Assembly (NCBI GenBank): GCA_037179385.1
Contig: CM074184.1
Coordinates: 18,060,001-18,124,000, forward strand
Length of the DNA: 64,000 bases
Source: Holothuria scabra
Taxonomy: Eukaryota > Echinodermata > Holothuroidea > Aspidochirotida > Holothuriidae
Direction: 5' to 3'
Shown here: positions 1 to 12,596 of the stretch, in pieces
Position numbering within the stretch: the stretch's first letter is position 1
Layout: the number at the start of each line of letters is the position of its first letter
Notes under the pieces: generated by a model
Told to the model about the DNA's origin: nothing
Database searches by the model: none
What the model saw: the letters and a program-made list of their open reading frames with translations, nothing else
Program-made: the position numbers and the translations under genes

Positions 1-2520
1 TTAAGTTCATGTGACATGCATATAGTTTGTCACGAAAATGTTAACTTGAATTGTAAAATCAAGAACTCCTTCCAGTGCTGTTATTTGTGTGTGTGTGTGT
101 GTGTGTTTGTGTGAGTGTGTGTGAGTGTGTGTGTGTGTGCGTATGCGTGTGTGGGTGTGGGTGTGGATGTGTGTGTGTGTCTAGGCCGGGGAATCAGAGA
201 CTGAATTAGTTCTCTACCACAAAACATTATATTAACATAAACATCAGCTCCGACACGGTCATGGCGGTGGGATGGGAAATGGGCACGTTGTTCAATCGAA
301 TTTTGAAAATTTATTACCCATAATTGATTTAAGCTGTAGATTGCAGGTTGGGTGAATGGTGAAATCTGTTCTACTCCACCCATGCACGGTGGATTTATTT
401 ATTTTGTATCAGAAATCTCTTGTAAACTACCAAATTTTTGCGCATCCTATTATTTTGTGTAGAGTTCAATTGATTTGTTTGTTCAGATGTGAAGGTTCCA
501 GTGAATGCAAACTTTGGCAAAGTTCATTAGTAATTGCAAAGGATGACGTTTTATTAATAACCATAATTACATCGTTCTGACTGTCGGACAAATGCAAGAG
601 GTTATTCTAAGGAGAAGTAGTTTTTATTTGGGAAAATTGAAGATAAACGTCCAGTCTCAGGTTTAATTATGCACCATGCAGGGGCGTTAATGCATGTGTA
701 CATCATGAATTATTAATATGCAAATCATAGATCGCTTTCAAAATATCTAACGTGATGCATATTTTATTAATCTTCTGCCAGTTTTGTAATATTGGCCTAG
801 TTTACCTTTCTCTATGGCATTCCACTACTGGAAGAAAGGCAGTGAGTGGCCAGCCCGAATTGAATTAATTGGTAAGAAACTGATCCTTGAAACATCATCA
901 AAATTACTAACCAGCTCCATGTCATTTCCACTCTGGAAACTAGCGTTCGTTCGAAATTAGTAAACTACGTATTTCCTTCTCGTTGCCGTGTCCCCTCCTG
1001 TTGTGGCACGTGGTTTTAAGTTGAAACTATCATATGACAGTGCCTCCATTTTGCAATTACCCCAGATCACATGGTTTAATGCCCGTTTCATTGTACCAGC
1101 ATTAGAAGAGTGCCATGCAACAGTCAAATATAAGTAACTTACGGTAATTACCTCGCTAACGATTCACCAACCAAAGCTTTGGCAAAAGGTATGGCTTTTG
1201 TATCAACCCACCTAAAAAAAACTAAACACAGCAAAACAAACAAAAACCCAAAGTTTCTCAAGGGGACCAGGTTAGCTTCCTATCGACTTAAACAGTCAAA
1301 CTTAATACGATTCCTTGCTTGTTCAGCAAGTAGATCTGTTTATAGCAATGTTGAAGCGTTTAAATGTGAAAACTGTTGTAGGGCATTTTGTTTGTTCCGA
1401 TTCAGACAGTTGAGAAACTCAGGAAGTTGTCCGAATCAGCGAGACGTAGGCTTTGCTGGGTTCAGCTGACGAACAGAAGTGCAGAGCAAGTAACCACCGT
1501 CCCACCAAATTTGGAAGGAGGTACTCAAAATTGGGAATATTCACATGGGAGATGTCAAACGACCCCAAAGAGGACGAATGATAGCCTGTTTCGTTATGTT
1601 TTGAGTACTAGTCAAAAGTGACGAGAAGGTAATCTCCCTGTACTCCCGCCCTGCTTTCGTACTGAAGAACCGTTCGGACCCTCAAATATTCATTTTGAAC
1701 CAAACAAATGTTACAGCAATTTTCTAAGACATGAGAATATTTCCGAACATGACACTATTTTGACCAATCTTAATCGAACAAATTTGTTACTCGTAGATTC
1801 CACCCATGCAGCAAGACATTGACCTCGATCCTAGGGAGACGTGCTCACACTTTTTGATGGGGGACGGCAAAAGCAAAATGGGCACCACTTTAAGTTGGTA
1901 AAAGAATCAAAATATGGTATCATTGTGCATCTAAGTCCTTCAAGACAGCAGAAATTTTCAGAAGATAGGTTGAACACCCCCTCACACACTAAAAAAAGAA
2001 AAACAAGGCATTTTGTCTGATGACAATTTTCTAATCATTTGGCACTTTTGCTTATTTTTAGTGAGATAAATATTTTGTTGAAAGCGAAAGTTTAAAATAA
2101 CACCAACGTTTACTCTGCTCAAAAGCCTGGAAAATGCCCATTTCCGGTTGTCCGAGGGGTCTCGATTTTTCCAAAATTTCTGTACTTTCCGTTCCAACTG
2201 TAGTGGAGGCGCTCCACTTGGAGAGTTTGTTGGGCAGGAATACATATTCAGGTCCGTTTATGGTTTGTCCTCGCACAATTGAATATTTTTTTTTCATCTG
2301 CCCCTCCCCCCCCCCCCCCCATACTAGGTAACAAAAGAAGGGTCTCCCTCATATAAAAGAATGACGGTATTGATGCACCGTGTGAATTTGGTGGGATAAC
2401 GGCATTTCTGCTCGACATGGGAGAGAAACATCTTCCCGACAAGACAGCCAGAAACATTGCAGTGAAGAAAACTAATATATTCCGCATGGGGATTTGGAAG
2501 AAGACTACGGGAATATACGA
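1..2520. other. Non-coding stretch, no gene recognised
   Basis: I see no convincing coding region on either strand; the open frames are short and lack recognisable motifs. A GT-rich tract sits near the left edge. Around 2130-2215 is a fragment whose relatives appear, diverged, near 39545-39615, 48010-48080 and 35830-35860 (shared words such as TTTTCTGTA, GCTCCGC and GGTGGCGCTCC), so it is a dispersed repeat relic. A run of C follows at about 2306-2320. Confidence 0.6.
88..182. repeat. (GT)n microsatellite, interrupted
   Basis: GT dinucleotides run for about 95 bp with scattered GA, GC and GG interruptions. The complementary reading gives a His/Thr-rich open frame that is purely a product of the repeat. 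Confidence 0.9.
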
Positions 2521-2521
2521 T

Positions 2522-2690
2522 AAGGTTAGGTAAGGTTAGATGGATTTAACGGCTCAGTTTGTAACCAATTGGTTTTTCAGTCGAGCCGTCACGGCCTTTT
2601 TTCCAGTTGTGGCTCACTGGCTTGTCTTTTCTACTCCATTGCTTATACTAAGCACCAATCGCAAAGGCAGTAGGTTCCATTTTTAAATCT
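2522..2690 (-). mobile_element. SINE relic (body and 3' tail), same family as the copy at 49612-49858
   Basis: The segment matches the body of the tRNA-derived SINE at 49612-49858 in the same orientation. Shared blocks include the GGCTCACTGGCTTGT word, the TTGCTTAT word and the AGCAGGTTCC-like block. Its 3' tail on the minus strand is a short run of CTAAC-like units (plus strand 2524-2540). The tRNA-like head is not recognisable, so this is a 5'-truncated or decayed copy. Confidence 0.6.
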
Positions 2691-3257
2691 TTTTTGACCC
2701 GCAATTAAGGGAATCTTCGAGGCAATAATCAGTCTCATCAGGCTATAGTGAGGATACATAATGACGAAACCGGAAAAAATACTGGATGGGGGTGGGGTGG
2801 GGTGGGGGCATTGCCCACCTGGTGCTACTCTGCTTTTGTGTTTTGTGTACATTTAAGATTTAAAACGTTCGGCATGAGCCGTTTAAATTTCCCCACTACG
2901 TTTTTGACCGAGTTGCATCAATTTTCATCACATTCCTGTAAATCTATGACACAATTTTAATTGAAAATGAAACCCTGTTTTTTTTTATCAAACCCTATTT
3001 TTAATCAAAAAATCTAAGATGATAGACATTGCTTATTTTCTACGATGCACTTGAAGCCCGGCTACTCGTCAAAAATTTATAATGTTGTCCGGAAACATTG
3101 GTGGAAAGAGAATAGGCCCTGACACCCCTCACTCCACACACACTCAATCCCATTCCCGTTGAAAATCGGCGCAAGAGGCCTTCAGTCATCCATCCCTTGA
3201 AATGAGCAAAATTATGGCCAGATATCTAGCAGAACACATCAGGGACTTGTTTCTAAT

Positions 3258-3277
3258 AGTTCAGTTCAGTTCAGTTC
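3258..3277 (-). repeat. LINE 3' tail: four GAACT units
   Basis: On the minus strand the LINE ends ...AATAAATGTC followed by exactly four GAACT pentamers. It marks the 3' terminus of the retrotransposon, and its length reflects reverse-transcription priming. Confidence 0.8.
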
Positions 3278-3544
3278 GACATTTATTCCAATCTCTTACC
3301 ATAATACAAAATACATAACAACATTTTGAGAGAGGTAAAGGTAACGGAATTACGGTATGTAAGAAATCATGCTAAACACCCCACAAAAAAATTACATAAC
3401 AAAACAAAACAAGGTAAGAGATTGAGGACTGGCAACTAATTAAAAGCTCTTAGGAGCTTGTGGGTGTTAACACCCCTAAAAACAAACAGAAAAGGCGACA
3501 AAAGGAATAGAAATACAAAAACACAGAAGAACAAAGACGGAAGT

Positions 3545-6500
3545 TCAAAGGTAGTTTGCAATAAAATGAACTTTAAGCTGCTTTTTAAATGCATATGGTG
3601 TTTTACACTTAGTAACTTGAAAGGGTAAAGAATTCCATAATTTTGCTCCTATAAATCGAAGACCAAGTTGAGATGACCTAAGTCTACAAAAGGGAGTGAT
3701 AAACTGATTTGAAGTACGACAAGGGTAATTAAAGGGCAATGGCTAACACGAAAATGAAAATGAGTACTAAATATTGACGGGGTTCTGTTATTTAGCCAGT
3801 CAAAAATAAACAACCCGATTTGATACCGATTTAAATCATAAATATTTAGAAGGTTAAGGCTGGCGAAAAGAGGTGCAGTAGGATGACGATAGTCTACGTT
3901 GCATATGCATCTAATAGCCCTTTTCTGTAAAATAAAGAGAGGTTGAATTCTGGTAGCATACGTGCTCCCCCAAATGATATTACAATAAGTGAGATAAGGG
4001 AGTATAAGGGTATTATACAGGGAAACCAAAATATTCCAAGGAAGAAGTTGACGAAATCTGTTAAGTATCCCCATACCTTTTGAAACTTTCATGCTAACAT
4101 AGGCCTACTTGATATGATCAGTCCAGGTAAGATGAGAATCAACAAACACACCAAGAAACTTAGTTACATTTGAACGCTGTATGTTAATACCACAAAGTTG
4201 TATGTTGTTTACACTCTGATTAAACTGCTTAGAAGGTGATGTAAAAATAACAAAATTGGTTTTCTTTACATTGAGAGATTGCTCGTTTGCACAAAACCAG
4301 TTGTGAACATTGACAAATTCATGTTGTATTACATTTAGTAAACAACTGAGGTCATTACTGGAATAAAAAAGGTTGGTATCGTCAGCATAAGAAATTACAT
4401 GAAAATTATTACTAGCCCTGTGGAGATCATTGATATAAATAATAAACAACAAAGGACCTAGAATAGATCCCTGGGGAACACCACAAATAGTAGACTTACG
4501 TTTAGAATTTACATTGTTAATACCAACATATTGGTAACGATCAGTAACATAACTATGAAACCAATCCAGTGCAGTGCCCCTAACACCGTAATGTTCAAGT
4601 TTGCTGAGTAAGATTCAAAAGCTTTAGACAGATCCAGAAAAATGCCTGATGCATACTGATTTTTTTCGAAGGCATCTGTTACTTTATTAGTGAAGTGTAA
4701 AATAGCTTGCGAAGTCGAACGCCCAGGAAGAAACCCAAATTGGTAATCACACAATTGATTTTGCTTAACAAAAAAGAATATAATCGGGTAAACATGAGTT
4801 TTTCAAGTACTTTGGAGAGACATGGTAAAATTGAAATACGTCTGTAATTATTAACCGAATCTTTATCACCAGATTTAAAGACAGTGACAATACGTGCAAT
4901 TTTGAGAGAACTAGGTACAATACCCTTCTCTAACGAAAGATTAAAAAGATAGGTTAGTGGGGTGCACAGGGAATGAGCCACAGTTTTGAGGATCGTAGGG
5001 GAAATTTCATCAAAACCAGCGGCAGAATTTTTAAGAGAAAATATTATATTTAACACCTCCTCGCATGTTGCTGGACTAATAAAAAGAGAGTCAGCAACCC
5101 GATTGGACAGATACGAATCATAGCTACCGTATGAGGGGGGGGGGGGGAATCCCGGCCTGTTTAGCGGAACCAATGGCAGTAAAATAGTCGTTAAAGATAT
5201 TTGCAACATCGAAAGGATTCGAAACAGCTAGTTCCACGGTGAATTATCTTATCAGGAGTAAAATCAGTACCTCGACCATATAACAGGGTATTAATTGAGC
5301 ACCACGTAGATTTCGTGTCCTGCGTGCTATTGCTGAACAAAGTAGTGTAGTAAATTTTCTTAGCCTGTCTGATGACAGAGGTAAGACAATTTCGAAATCG
5401 TTTATACTCTTGCAAAACAGCAGCAGACCGACTACGGAGGTTCCTTTTGAATAAGCGATACTTTGTTTTACAAGAGTTGAGTATGGCTGTTGTGATCCAG
5501 TTCTTCGAATTTCGGTTACTACACTTTTTGGTATGGGCTACCCAAGGAAGACAGTAATTTAAATGATTTAAGAATTTCTTATTGAAATTATTAAAGGCGC
5601 TATCAACATCACAAGAATTTAAGACATCTGCCCAGGATTCGTTTTGAACTGTGGAGCGCAATAGATCAAGACTGACAGGGTTGATGTCTCTTTTGAAAGA
5701 GATTGAATTTTCTCTCGACATATCAACGCCTAAATCAGCAAGGGTGAAAACGGGAAAATGATCAGAAATGTCGTCAACTATTACGCCAGAAACGGAATTT
5801 AAACATAAGCTATTCGTGAAAATTACATCAAGCAGTGAGGCGGAGTGTGAAGTAACTCTAGTGGGCATACTATGAAGTGGGCGATAAGAGTAAGAATAAA
5901 AAAGGTTAACAAATTGGGTACAACTGTTATCGGCCTGGTTTGGAAGATTACAATTGAAATCTTTCATAAGGATACAAGTCTTATTTTCGTTATTCAGAGA
6001 GTCAAGTAGAGAAGGGATGATGTCTAAGACATCGCCCTTACTACCAATTGGACAGTAAATAGTTCCTACTATAACAGGAGACTTTCGAGTAAAGACCTCC
6101 ACAAAGATAGACTCGAAAATACCATCCACGAAAATACTAAGGTCTGGACGGGCTTTGTAGTTAAGTTCAGAATTAATGTATAAAGCAACCCCACCCCCTC
6201 GTCTTGCTCTAGGGGCCTGTTCTAAGTAGTAACCTGGGATATTAGAGACGGTATGTAATGTTTCATTATCATTAAGCCAAGTCTCTGTAATTCCAATAAG
6301 TGAAAATTTATGCTTTACAGAGCTAAGAGAAATTGAGAGGTTGTTAAAGTTGCTATTTAGCGACCTAGCATTTGCATGAAACAAAGTTAAATTCTTATCC
6401 CAAATGTAAGGGTTAATATAATTAAAAAATCATAATTGTAATACTTGCAACTGTCGATTTGGGAATCATGCACAGAATTTACATCAGGATCAACAGAATT

Positions 6501-6640
6501 TAAGGGAGAATCATTGTCATTGTTCGTGAAACCAAGCTTAGAAGCAATTTTACAAGTGGCACAGGGAATATCATTCAGTACACTAACAATAGGATTGACT
6601 GGGCAGTGATTGTGTCACTTAATACCAGAAAAGCAAATAC
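3545..6640 (-). pseudogene. LINE ORF2: endonuclease and reverse transcriptase, frameshifted
   Basis: The protein would nick target DNA and reverse-transcribe the element RNA in place. Reading down the minus strand there is a short N-terminal part with a CATCKIA Cys pair (about 6560), and then an exonuclease/endonuclease/phosphatase domain (about 6385-5650). That domain shows FHANARSL, GITETWLN, DFNCNLP and the catalytic SDHFPVF. The reverse transcriptase (about 5180-4105) shows the YRRISILPCLSKVLEK block, FGFLPGRSTSQA, FLDLSKAF and the catalytic SYADD box. A C-terminal conserved tail follows (LYNTLILPYLTYCNIIWG, then RFIGAKLWNSLP). Frameshifts lie near 6430, 5200, 4700, 4100 and 3700; a G homopolymer at about 5140 is close to one of them. 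In the usual GDFN endonuclease motif the Gly is Lys here (KDFN). The frame opens upstream of the first ATG-like codon, so the true start is not certain. Confidence 0.85.
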
Positions 6641-6819
6641 AACAGGTGCCTACAGAGTAATCATTATCTGCAAAACTATGGAAGCAGATACAACAGAGAT
6701 GATCAAGAAAAGAAGTATTACCCATTCAGTTTCAGAAACAAACTACCAAGTAAAGAACTTAAACAAGAACAACCAAACAAAAAACAAAAAAGAGAAAAGA
6801 CAAAATTTTAGAGACTTAT

Positions 6820-7070
6820 CCCTTTACCGTTGTGCTCCGATCGGGGCATATTTGCGCGCCTCGGGATTGGGCGGAAAAGCCGACGTAGCCCGCCCCGCAT
6901 CGGCTTCCGTAGGCCATTGACCCCGTGACCTTAAACTTTTGTCTCTCTCGCTCTTGTGGCCGAATTTTCGGGTAGCTACTCGCAGTTTCGAGCTCCGCGT
7001 GAAACAGTAAAGATGTGTGACAGCCGAGCTCTCCGCATGGGTCCAAAAGGACCCAAACAACGGTAAAGGG
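6820..7070. mobile_element. piggyBac-type MITE nested in the LINE
   Basis: A perfect 14-bp terminal inverted repeat, CCCTTTACCGTTGT at 6820-6833 and its complement at 7057-7070, bounds 251 bp. The right flank is TTAA (7071-7074) and the left flank is TTAT (6816-6819), one change from a TTAA duplication. TIRs starting CCC next to TTAA are diagnostic of the piggyBac superfamily. The GC-rich interior has no transposase, so it is non-autonomous. It sits between LINE ORF1 and ORF2, so it inserted after the LINE did. Confidence 0.8.
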
Positions 7071-7320
7071 TTAAGGCAGGAACAGAGAGCGAACGAGAAA
7101 GTACGAGTAAATCCACTTACAACAGAAAAAAGGGAAATCCTTATTAGTAGTCCGTTAAGTCAAGTGGTGATGTTGTGAAAAACAAAGAAGTCATCGATTA
7201 CCCAGCGAGAGTAACAGGATCGAACAAACCCATAAGTGATGAAGGCCTGGTATTCCTACACGAAGAAAGATGGCGGACAATGATGCTCGATCAAGTGCGT
7301 GTAGAGTTACTGCAGCTTAT

Positions 7321-7950
7321 CTAGGTCGTGCGAAGACCTACAAAGATCTTCTCATCAAGTGTCCAAGACTTGGAAACTCTACCATGCTGACGGGCCTTAG
7401 TAAAGAGCTGCTGGTTCTGACGAGTTAAGTCCTCATTAATGTAGATGCCTGTGCCCTTAAGTTTGGTCCTCGCCCGGTATACCTTGTCCCTCATATTGTA
7501 CGTAGCAAACTTCACAATGATAGCCCTGGGTTTCGTGGCCGTTGGAGTGGCACCTCGAGATCTGGGGGTGATCCAATGAGACCTATCGATATCACCTGGG
7601 GTGAGGGTAACATTCAGTTTCTCACTTACCATATTCCTAACGAGAACATCCGTTGATTCCTCAGTGGACTCAGGTAAAGCGTGGAGTCGTAAACAATTGC
7701 GCCTTGAATATTGCTCTTGTTGATCAACCAAGTCAAGGGTTGTTGCAAACTCTCGTTTGAGAACGTTGAGTTGTTCTCTAACTTCATCAAGTTGCTTTTG
7801 TTTTTCACTTAGTTCCAGCTGAAATGCTTCATGAAGATCAATTTCTTTCACTGCTTCAGTTATGGCTGGCACTAGTTTACTCACTACTTTTGCACAAAAG
7901 TCATCAGAGACATCTAATATACACTGCTACCCATTTTATCGTATTATACC
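7321..7950 (-). pseudogene. LINE ORF1: coiled-coil RNA-binding protein
   Basis: About 190 residues can be read up to a TAG at 7321-7323. The N-terminal third is a Leu/Glu/Lys-rich coiled coil (QLELSEKQKQLDEVREQL region). It is followed by YSRRNCLRLHALPE and an RRM-like stretch ending in YINEDLT, the signature of LINE ORF1p and Transposase_22-type proteins, which bind element RNA as trimers. It lies upstream of ORF2 on the same strand, as expected. The open frame continues a little upstream of the first listed start, where no clean ATG is seen, so the 5' end is probably damaged. Confidence 0.75.
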
Positions 7951-8050
7951 GTTTGCTTACAACCCCTTTAACAGAAGAGATTCGATTCCAAAGTCCTGCA
8001 GACCCAGAATCTACACCACACATCCGGACTTGATTATAACTAAGTGATGA

Positions 8051-10211
8051 AGTTAAACACACACTTTTGCAAGAAACTCACAGCAGCTCATCAAAGATAA
8101 TCAAAACTTAATTGTGAAACGTTTCCCCGAAAGGATAGTTAAAGGCATATCCCTGGACACAAAATTCATGAACTTCAAGATATGCAGAAAAGTTTTCTTT
8201 CTTAGGAGGTGAAAACTTCATCTCAATAGCATAACGTTCGGAAGATACAAATTTAAAAATAATGCAACTTTTTCATTTGATTTGGTGGATCATATAAATC
8301 TGTGATGTCATCGCGGCTCATTAATCTGACATTACATTCAGTTTATTAATAATTTTGATGCCACTGCAGGAAATATTAACCAACAGTGGTAGTTGTAATC
8401 TACGTATGGTAAAAGGTACAGTTATGCTTGGTCTACAGGCAAAGATATTTAAACGTTCCCTCATTATAAAATTTCAAGGACAAAAGGACCTCATTATATA
8501 GAAAGACAAAACGAATGGAGACAATGTGCTCATATTACACAACTTTATGTGGCTTTGTTAAAGAGCAGCGCTATTTTTTACAAAAGTAACAAATCTTTAA
8601 AATGATATGTGCTGAGTTAGGAAAAGGAATCGCGACAGGGTTTCAAGGACACGGTGTGGAATATTTTTTTTCTCTTTTTTTTTCTTATTTTAAAAAACCC
8701 TGATGAAAAGCCACCAGAAGGCTTTTAAATAACTTCCGAGGGAATGATGCCTTCCCCCAACGTACTAACGCATATGCATTTCTTCTGCAGGTTTTCTTTC
8801 GGCTTCCTTACGTTCTAAATTTTATTTGAAACTCGATAGATACCTATTACAAAACTCAATGCCCAGTAAAGGTTTGAAACATTTCAAAGGAGGTAAAAAG
8901 TTGCTGTTCCTCAAAGTTTAAACTGTGAAGTGAACATCTGTTATCATAATATGCATTAAACGGATCAAACAGAATAAAAAGTGTTCGGAATTTTTCCGAC
9001 TTCAATTGCAAGCAGATTATTTTTCTAGAAACAGAGCACACAATTGCCCACGTTATAAATGGTCTCGTTTGGCTGAGTCATCAAAACCATTTTTCGATAA
9101 AGCCGATCTTTGGCTTCAGACAGTGAAAAATTTTGTAGTCTCGTAGTACTTGTGCACTAATGTTAAGAAAGTCGATGAGTCATAGTATACGCCAACACTA
9201 AAATGCATAATCCTACACGTTTTGCAAAAGTCTTGTCTGCACGAGTCCATAGGTTTTCCCTTTCGGGAAACCAAAAATCTGTCACATCTTTAATTGATGC
9301 TCCTTTTCTGTATCCCAGTTGAAGTGCTGTTTCATAACGCCGCTGTCCAATAACCGAACTATTTGTAACCCACTAGGCGGAGAAAGAAAATTCGATCAAT
9401 TCCGTGGTGGACAGTTTGTTCAATGCGAACAGCCCCAATATATTCGAGAAAGCGCTAAAGGAACTCCCGTTAATACATTAAAATGTTAGTTTTGAAGTAG
9501 GAAAAGCTAAGGTTGCTCTCTCCTTCAATTTTATTGCACCTTTGGAAGATATACTGAAACACACGCCTTCAAATTTCCATAACCTTGACAAGGAAATGTG
9601 ACTGAAGTTGGCATTTTATGTGGTGAAAATGCACATTTCGCCTTTTTGTGTTGATTTCCTTTGATTTTTTTTTTTTTTTTTTTGCTCGTTTAATCAAACA
9701 ATTCATGGAGTTCTAATTAGAATTGTACATATAGTGAAAAACTGTGACAGATTTAGTTGAGTCTTGCCCTCTGGAATTGCAAACATTAGCTGAATTTTCA
9801 TCCTACTCTGAGTCACCTTGCCAGCTACACAATCCTGGTTTATTTAACAAAGGATTAGTGTGCGAATAAACCCCAAATCTTGTGTATTTAATTAAATACC
9901 TAGTGATTATTCTGATTTTTAACCAGTTTGTTTTGTCAATTTAAATAGGAATTCCGAGTTAGAATAAGCCTGAGGTTGTGTTGGTGGTATACTTGACGTG
10001 AAATTTGATGGGAATCCATCAGGAGTTTTGAAAGTGTGGTTTCCGACACCCGTCCCTCTTCCCCGTGAACATTACCCAAAATTAAGCACGATAGCGTACT
10101 CCGGTTAATTTATGCTATAGGCTAACATTCGTTGTTGGTGTCCTCCAAATCGCGCTGTTTTCACATGGAAATCATCCTTGAAAGACATGGGACACGAACA
10201 CATTTTGATAT
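8051..10211. other. Non-coding stretch, no gene recognised
   Basis: AT-rich sequence with no recognisable coding region, RNA gene or clear repeat structure beyond short homopolymers (a T run at about 9665-9685). Confidence 0.55.
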
Positions 10212-10619
10212 CAGTGGCGTACGTTGCAAGATTTCTCTGAAGGGAGGGGATATGCACTTTGCTGAGGTGTCGCTGACCTGGGGGAGGGTTTTTACCCGGA
10301 GTGTCCCCTTTGAAAATTTTGGGGTTTTTACATGCAGTCTGGTGCTATTTATGGTATCTTTTGAAGTAAAATTTGTTGCAGAATTTGCGTATATTTAGGA
10401 ACTAAATTAAAGATTACTATGCTTTAAAAGTAAAATTTGGAGTGTTAAAGTGCCTACTTTTCAGAACTGAAAAAGAATGGCATTAGTGAGGGAACCTTAG
10501 GGAGACAATCCCCCCCCCCCCTTGAAAATGGTGCCACTGATTAACGCATTTTCAGGGTCTAAAAAATTGGCATCAGTGAAAGGGGCCACTGTCCAATGAT
10601 CCCCTCGCATACGCCCCTG
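10212..10619. mobile_element. Possible hAT-type MITE
   Basis: The left end reads CAGTGGCGTACG and the right end, read inward on the other strand, CAGGGGCGTATGCG. Ends of the form CAGnGGCGTA are typical of hAT superfamily elements. No 8-bp target duplication is evident (TTTGATAT left, TTGAAAAA right), so this may be an old copy or two half-copies. The interior is non-coding. Confidence 0.45.
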
Positions 10620-12020
10620 TTGAAAAATTTCTATTGACACTATTTGCACATAGTAAAGTTTTGACGGAAGTGGCCATGTTTCACTATACCTGTCACAAAC
10701 TGTTAATACAAGCTTTTTTAATTGTATGAAACGCCCTGTTTCGTGCTTGAGCTCAACCAAGTGCTCCAAGGGCCAATCGACATACCTGCGTGGTTGTTAG
10801 TACGACGCGATATCATTATCTCAACCGACGCTATACTGCGTTGCAAGGTTAGCGGTTTATTCTCAATATGTAGGAGCGGACATTTTCTTATTCTCAAAAA
10901 GAAATTATTTTGTGAAAAATCAGTTTTAATGATAAAATTTCTCAAATATCGGGGCCATGACGGACGTCTTGTCCCATGATGTTCGTACTAACTATCAGCG
11001 GTTTCATCATGAGTTTTACACATCTCGGAGCAAACTGTCATGTTGAAGTACCGCACCAGTTTCACATGCACGCAATGTGTGGATATGGGTGTATGACACT
11101 CAAAAAGCACCGCGTGACGTTCCAAGTCCACTTTTAAGAAATATTTATACATATTTTGGGGGAGGATGGCTCAGGAAGCATCCCGGTAGGTCCTCTAACT
11201 TTTCCGTATTTTTATTTGTCTACTACATTTATAACGCTAACAAAATATGAAGTATGAATACGAAACATCCTAAAACTTGAGCAATTCACGCAGTAATGAG
11301 ATCCGGAGAGAACGGTTTCTTGCAATTCAGGTGGTTTTGGGGCAAAAGTCCCATGAACCCCGAATCAAGGTGTCGAAAATGAACTATTCGTGGGAAAAAA
11401 AATCGATATGTATGTCGCACAATAACAACGAGATTCGATTGGTCATGTATACAACAGCAGCTTAATAAATCCGGATGCCACGCAAAGTGGTTTTCGCTCC
11501 CACTGGCACGCCTCAGTCAGGTCCAAGAAGCGTGCGTTAATTTGCCACTCGTGATGTTGGGTAGGTTGAGTGTTTGCTAACAACACTTGAAAATACACTT
11601 TGTACTGATGTGGTTTCAAAACGAAGCTTGTTCTTGTACTCCTGTGCAATACCTGAAAATAAAAATTTGGTCAATGTAACGTAATATTTGAAGCATGGGA
11701 CTGATATACTGGCTGCTTGGTGGTGATTGATGCATGGGGCTTGGGGTCAGTTCCTCAACAGTGAATAAATAAGAAAAACAGAAACGAAGCAAGAAGAAAG
11801 GAAGACGTAAAATAAAGAAAGGCGAAATATTATAAAATTTTGTCGAGATGTAATCCGAATATTATTCTAGGTGGAGCAAACATGATGAGTTGAATTCTTC
11901 TCTGTTAAACTGAAATCCAGTAAAAGAGTTGACCGACTTGACGGGGAGAGAAGGGTTTTAAGTGCAAATAAAGGTGACGCAAAATTCTAATGACAACTTC
12001 CTGTTGTCAAAGTACAATTT
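10620..12020. other. Non-coding stretch, no gene recognised
   Basis: No coding region or clear repeat is recognised. The open frames are short and lack motifs. Confidence 0.5.
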
Positions 12021-12025
12021 GGGGC

Positions 12026-12168
12026 GATGCACACTGTTTAACAAGATATTTCCTAACTGGCTAACGATAACCTTAATCCCTAACCTAATCCCTAGTTCGA
12101 ACAAAGAAAATCGACACAATACAATGACAACAGCCAATCAAGAAGGACCTTGTTAAACAGTGCGCATC
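12026..12168. mobile_element. Short palindromic MITE-like element
   Basis: GATGCACACTGTTTAACAAG at 12026-12045 recurs in inverted form at 12149-12168 with one mismatch, giving a 20-bp TIR around 103 bp of non-coding sequence. The superfamily is unassigned. Confidence 0.55.
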
Positions 12169-12192
12169 TACCCATAATATGCTCAGATCAAT

Positions 12193-12596
12193 CCACGGAC
12201 TTCTAGTATACATAGACAGAGCATGCAACGCGTACGCCCTATATATCCGTAAATTGTTGTCACCGACTGGGACAAAAAAGGTCGCACCAAGATGGCCGCC
12301 GTAAAGCTATAATTTCTATGATTTGACGACGACTCTGTAATATCTTGAACAAAAGTTTAACTTGAGTGAGAAACAATATCATATTCCTGTAACAACTGTA
12401 GTGATTTTGACCTTACCTTGTAATATTTCGAAAATATTTCAACTCTCTTGCAAAATTTAGTGATTTACTGCAGCAAGTCCAAACTTTCACGAAACACCAT
12501 ATCACGGACAGCAATCTTGCTACGCCGATATTCACACGTACGGTAGCGACAATCTATGGTGCAGTATGCTCATGTCCATGTTTAGGAAGTCCATGG
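12193..12596 (+). mobile_element. MITE family copy 1 (about 400 bp, CCACGGACTT ends)
   Basis: The ends form a long imperfect inverted repeat (CCACGGACTT and inward to about 80 bp, including an AGCATGC word and a CGACAATCT word). The interior includes ACCAAGATGG and a TTTGAAAATATTTCAACT-like block. The same element occurs at 48869-49261 in the opposite orientation, and partially at 48143-48415. It is non-coding and the transposase superfamily is unknown. Confidence 0.7.

Larger units (their letters stand above)
3258..8050 (-). mobile_element. CR1-like non-LTR retrotransposon (LINE), decayed
   Basis: The minus strand holds the usual order of a two-ORF LINE. A coiled-coil ORF1 (7321-about 7950) is followed by an ORF2 with apurinic endonuclease and then reverse transcriptase (about 6640-3545). 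The 3' end has an AATAAA-like word next to four copies of GAACT (plus strand 3258-3277). Short microsatellite-like tails of this kind, instead of poly(A), are typical of CR1/L2-group elements. At least four frameshifts break ORF2 and a piggyBac-type MITE lies between the ORFs, so the element is dead. The 5' boundary near 8050 is my estimate. Assignment to the CR1/Jockey superfamily rests on motif style, not on a tree. Confidence 0.85.

Noticed and set aside
81..383. His/Thr-rich open frame on the minus strand
   Set aside because: Translation of the GT microsatellite.
5372..5557. Plus-strand open frame inside the LINE
   Set aside because: Antisense shadow of the endonuclease domain of ORF2.
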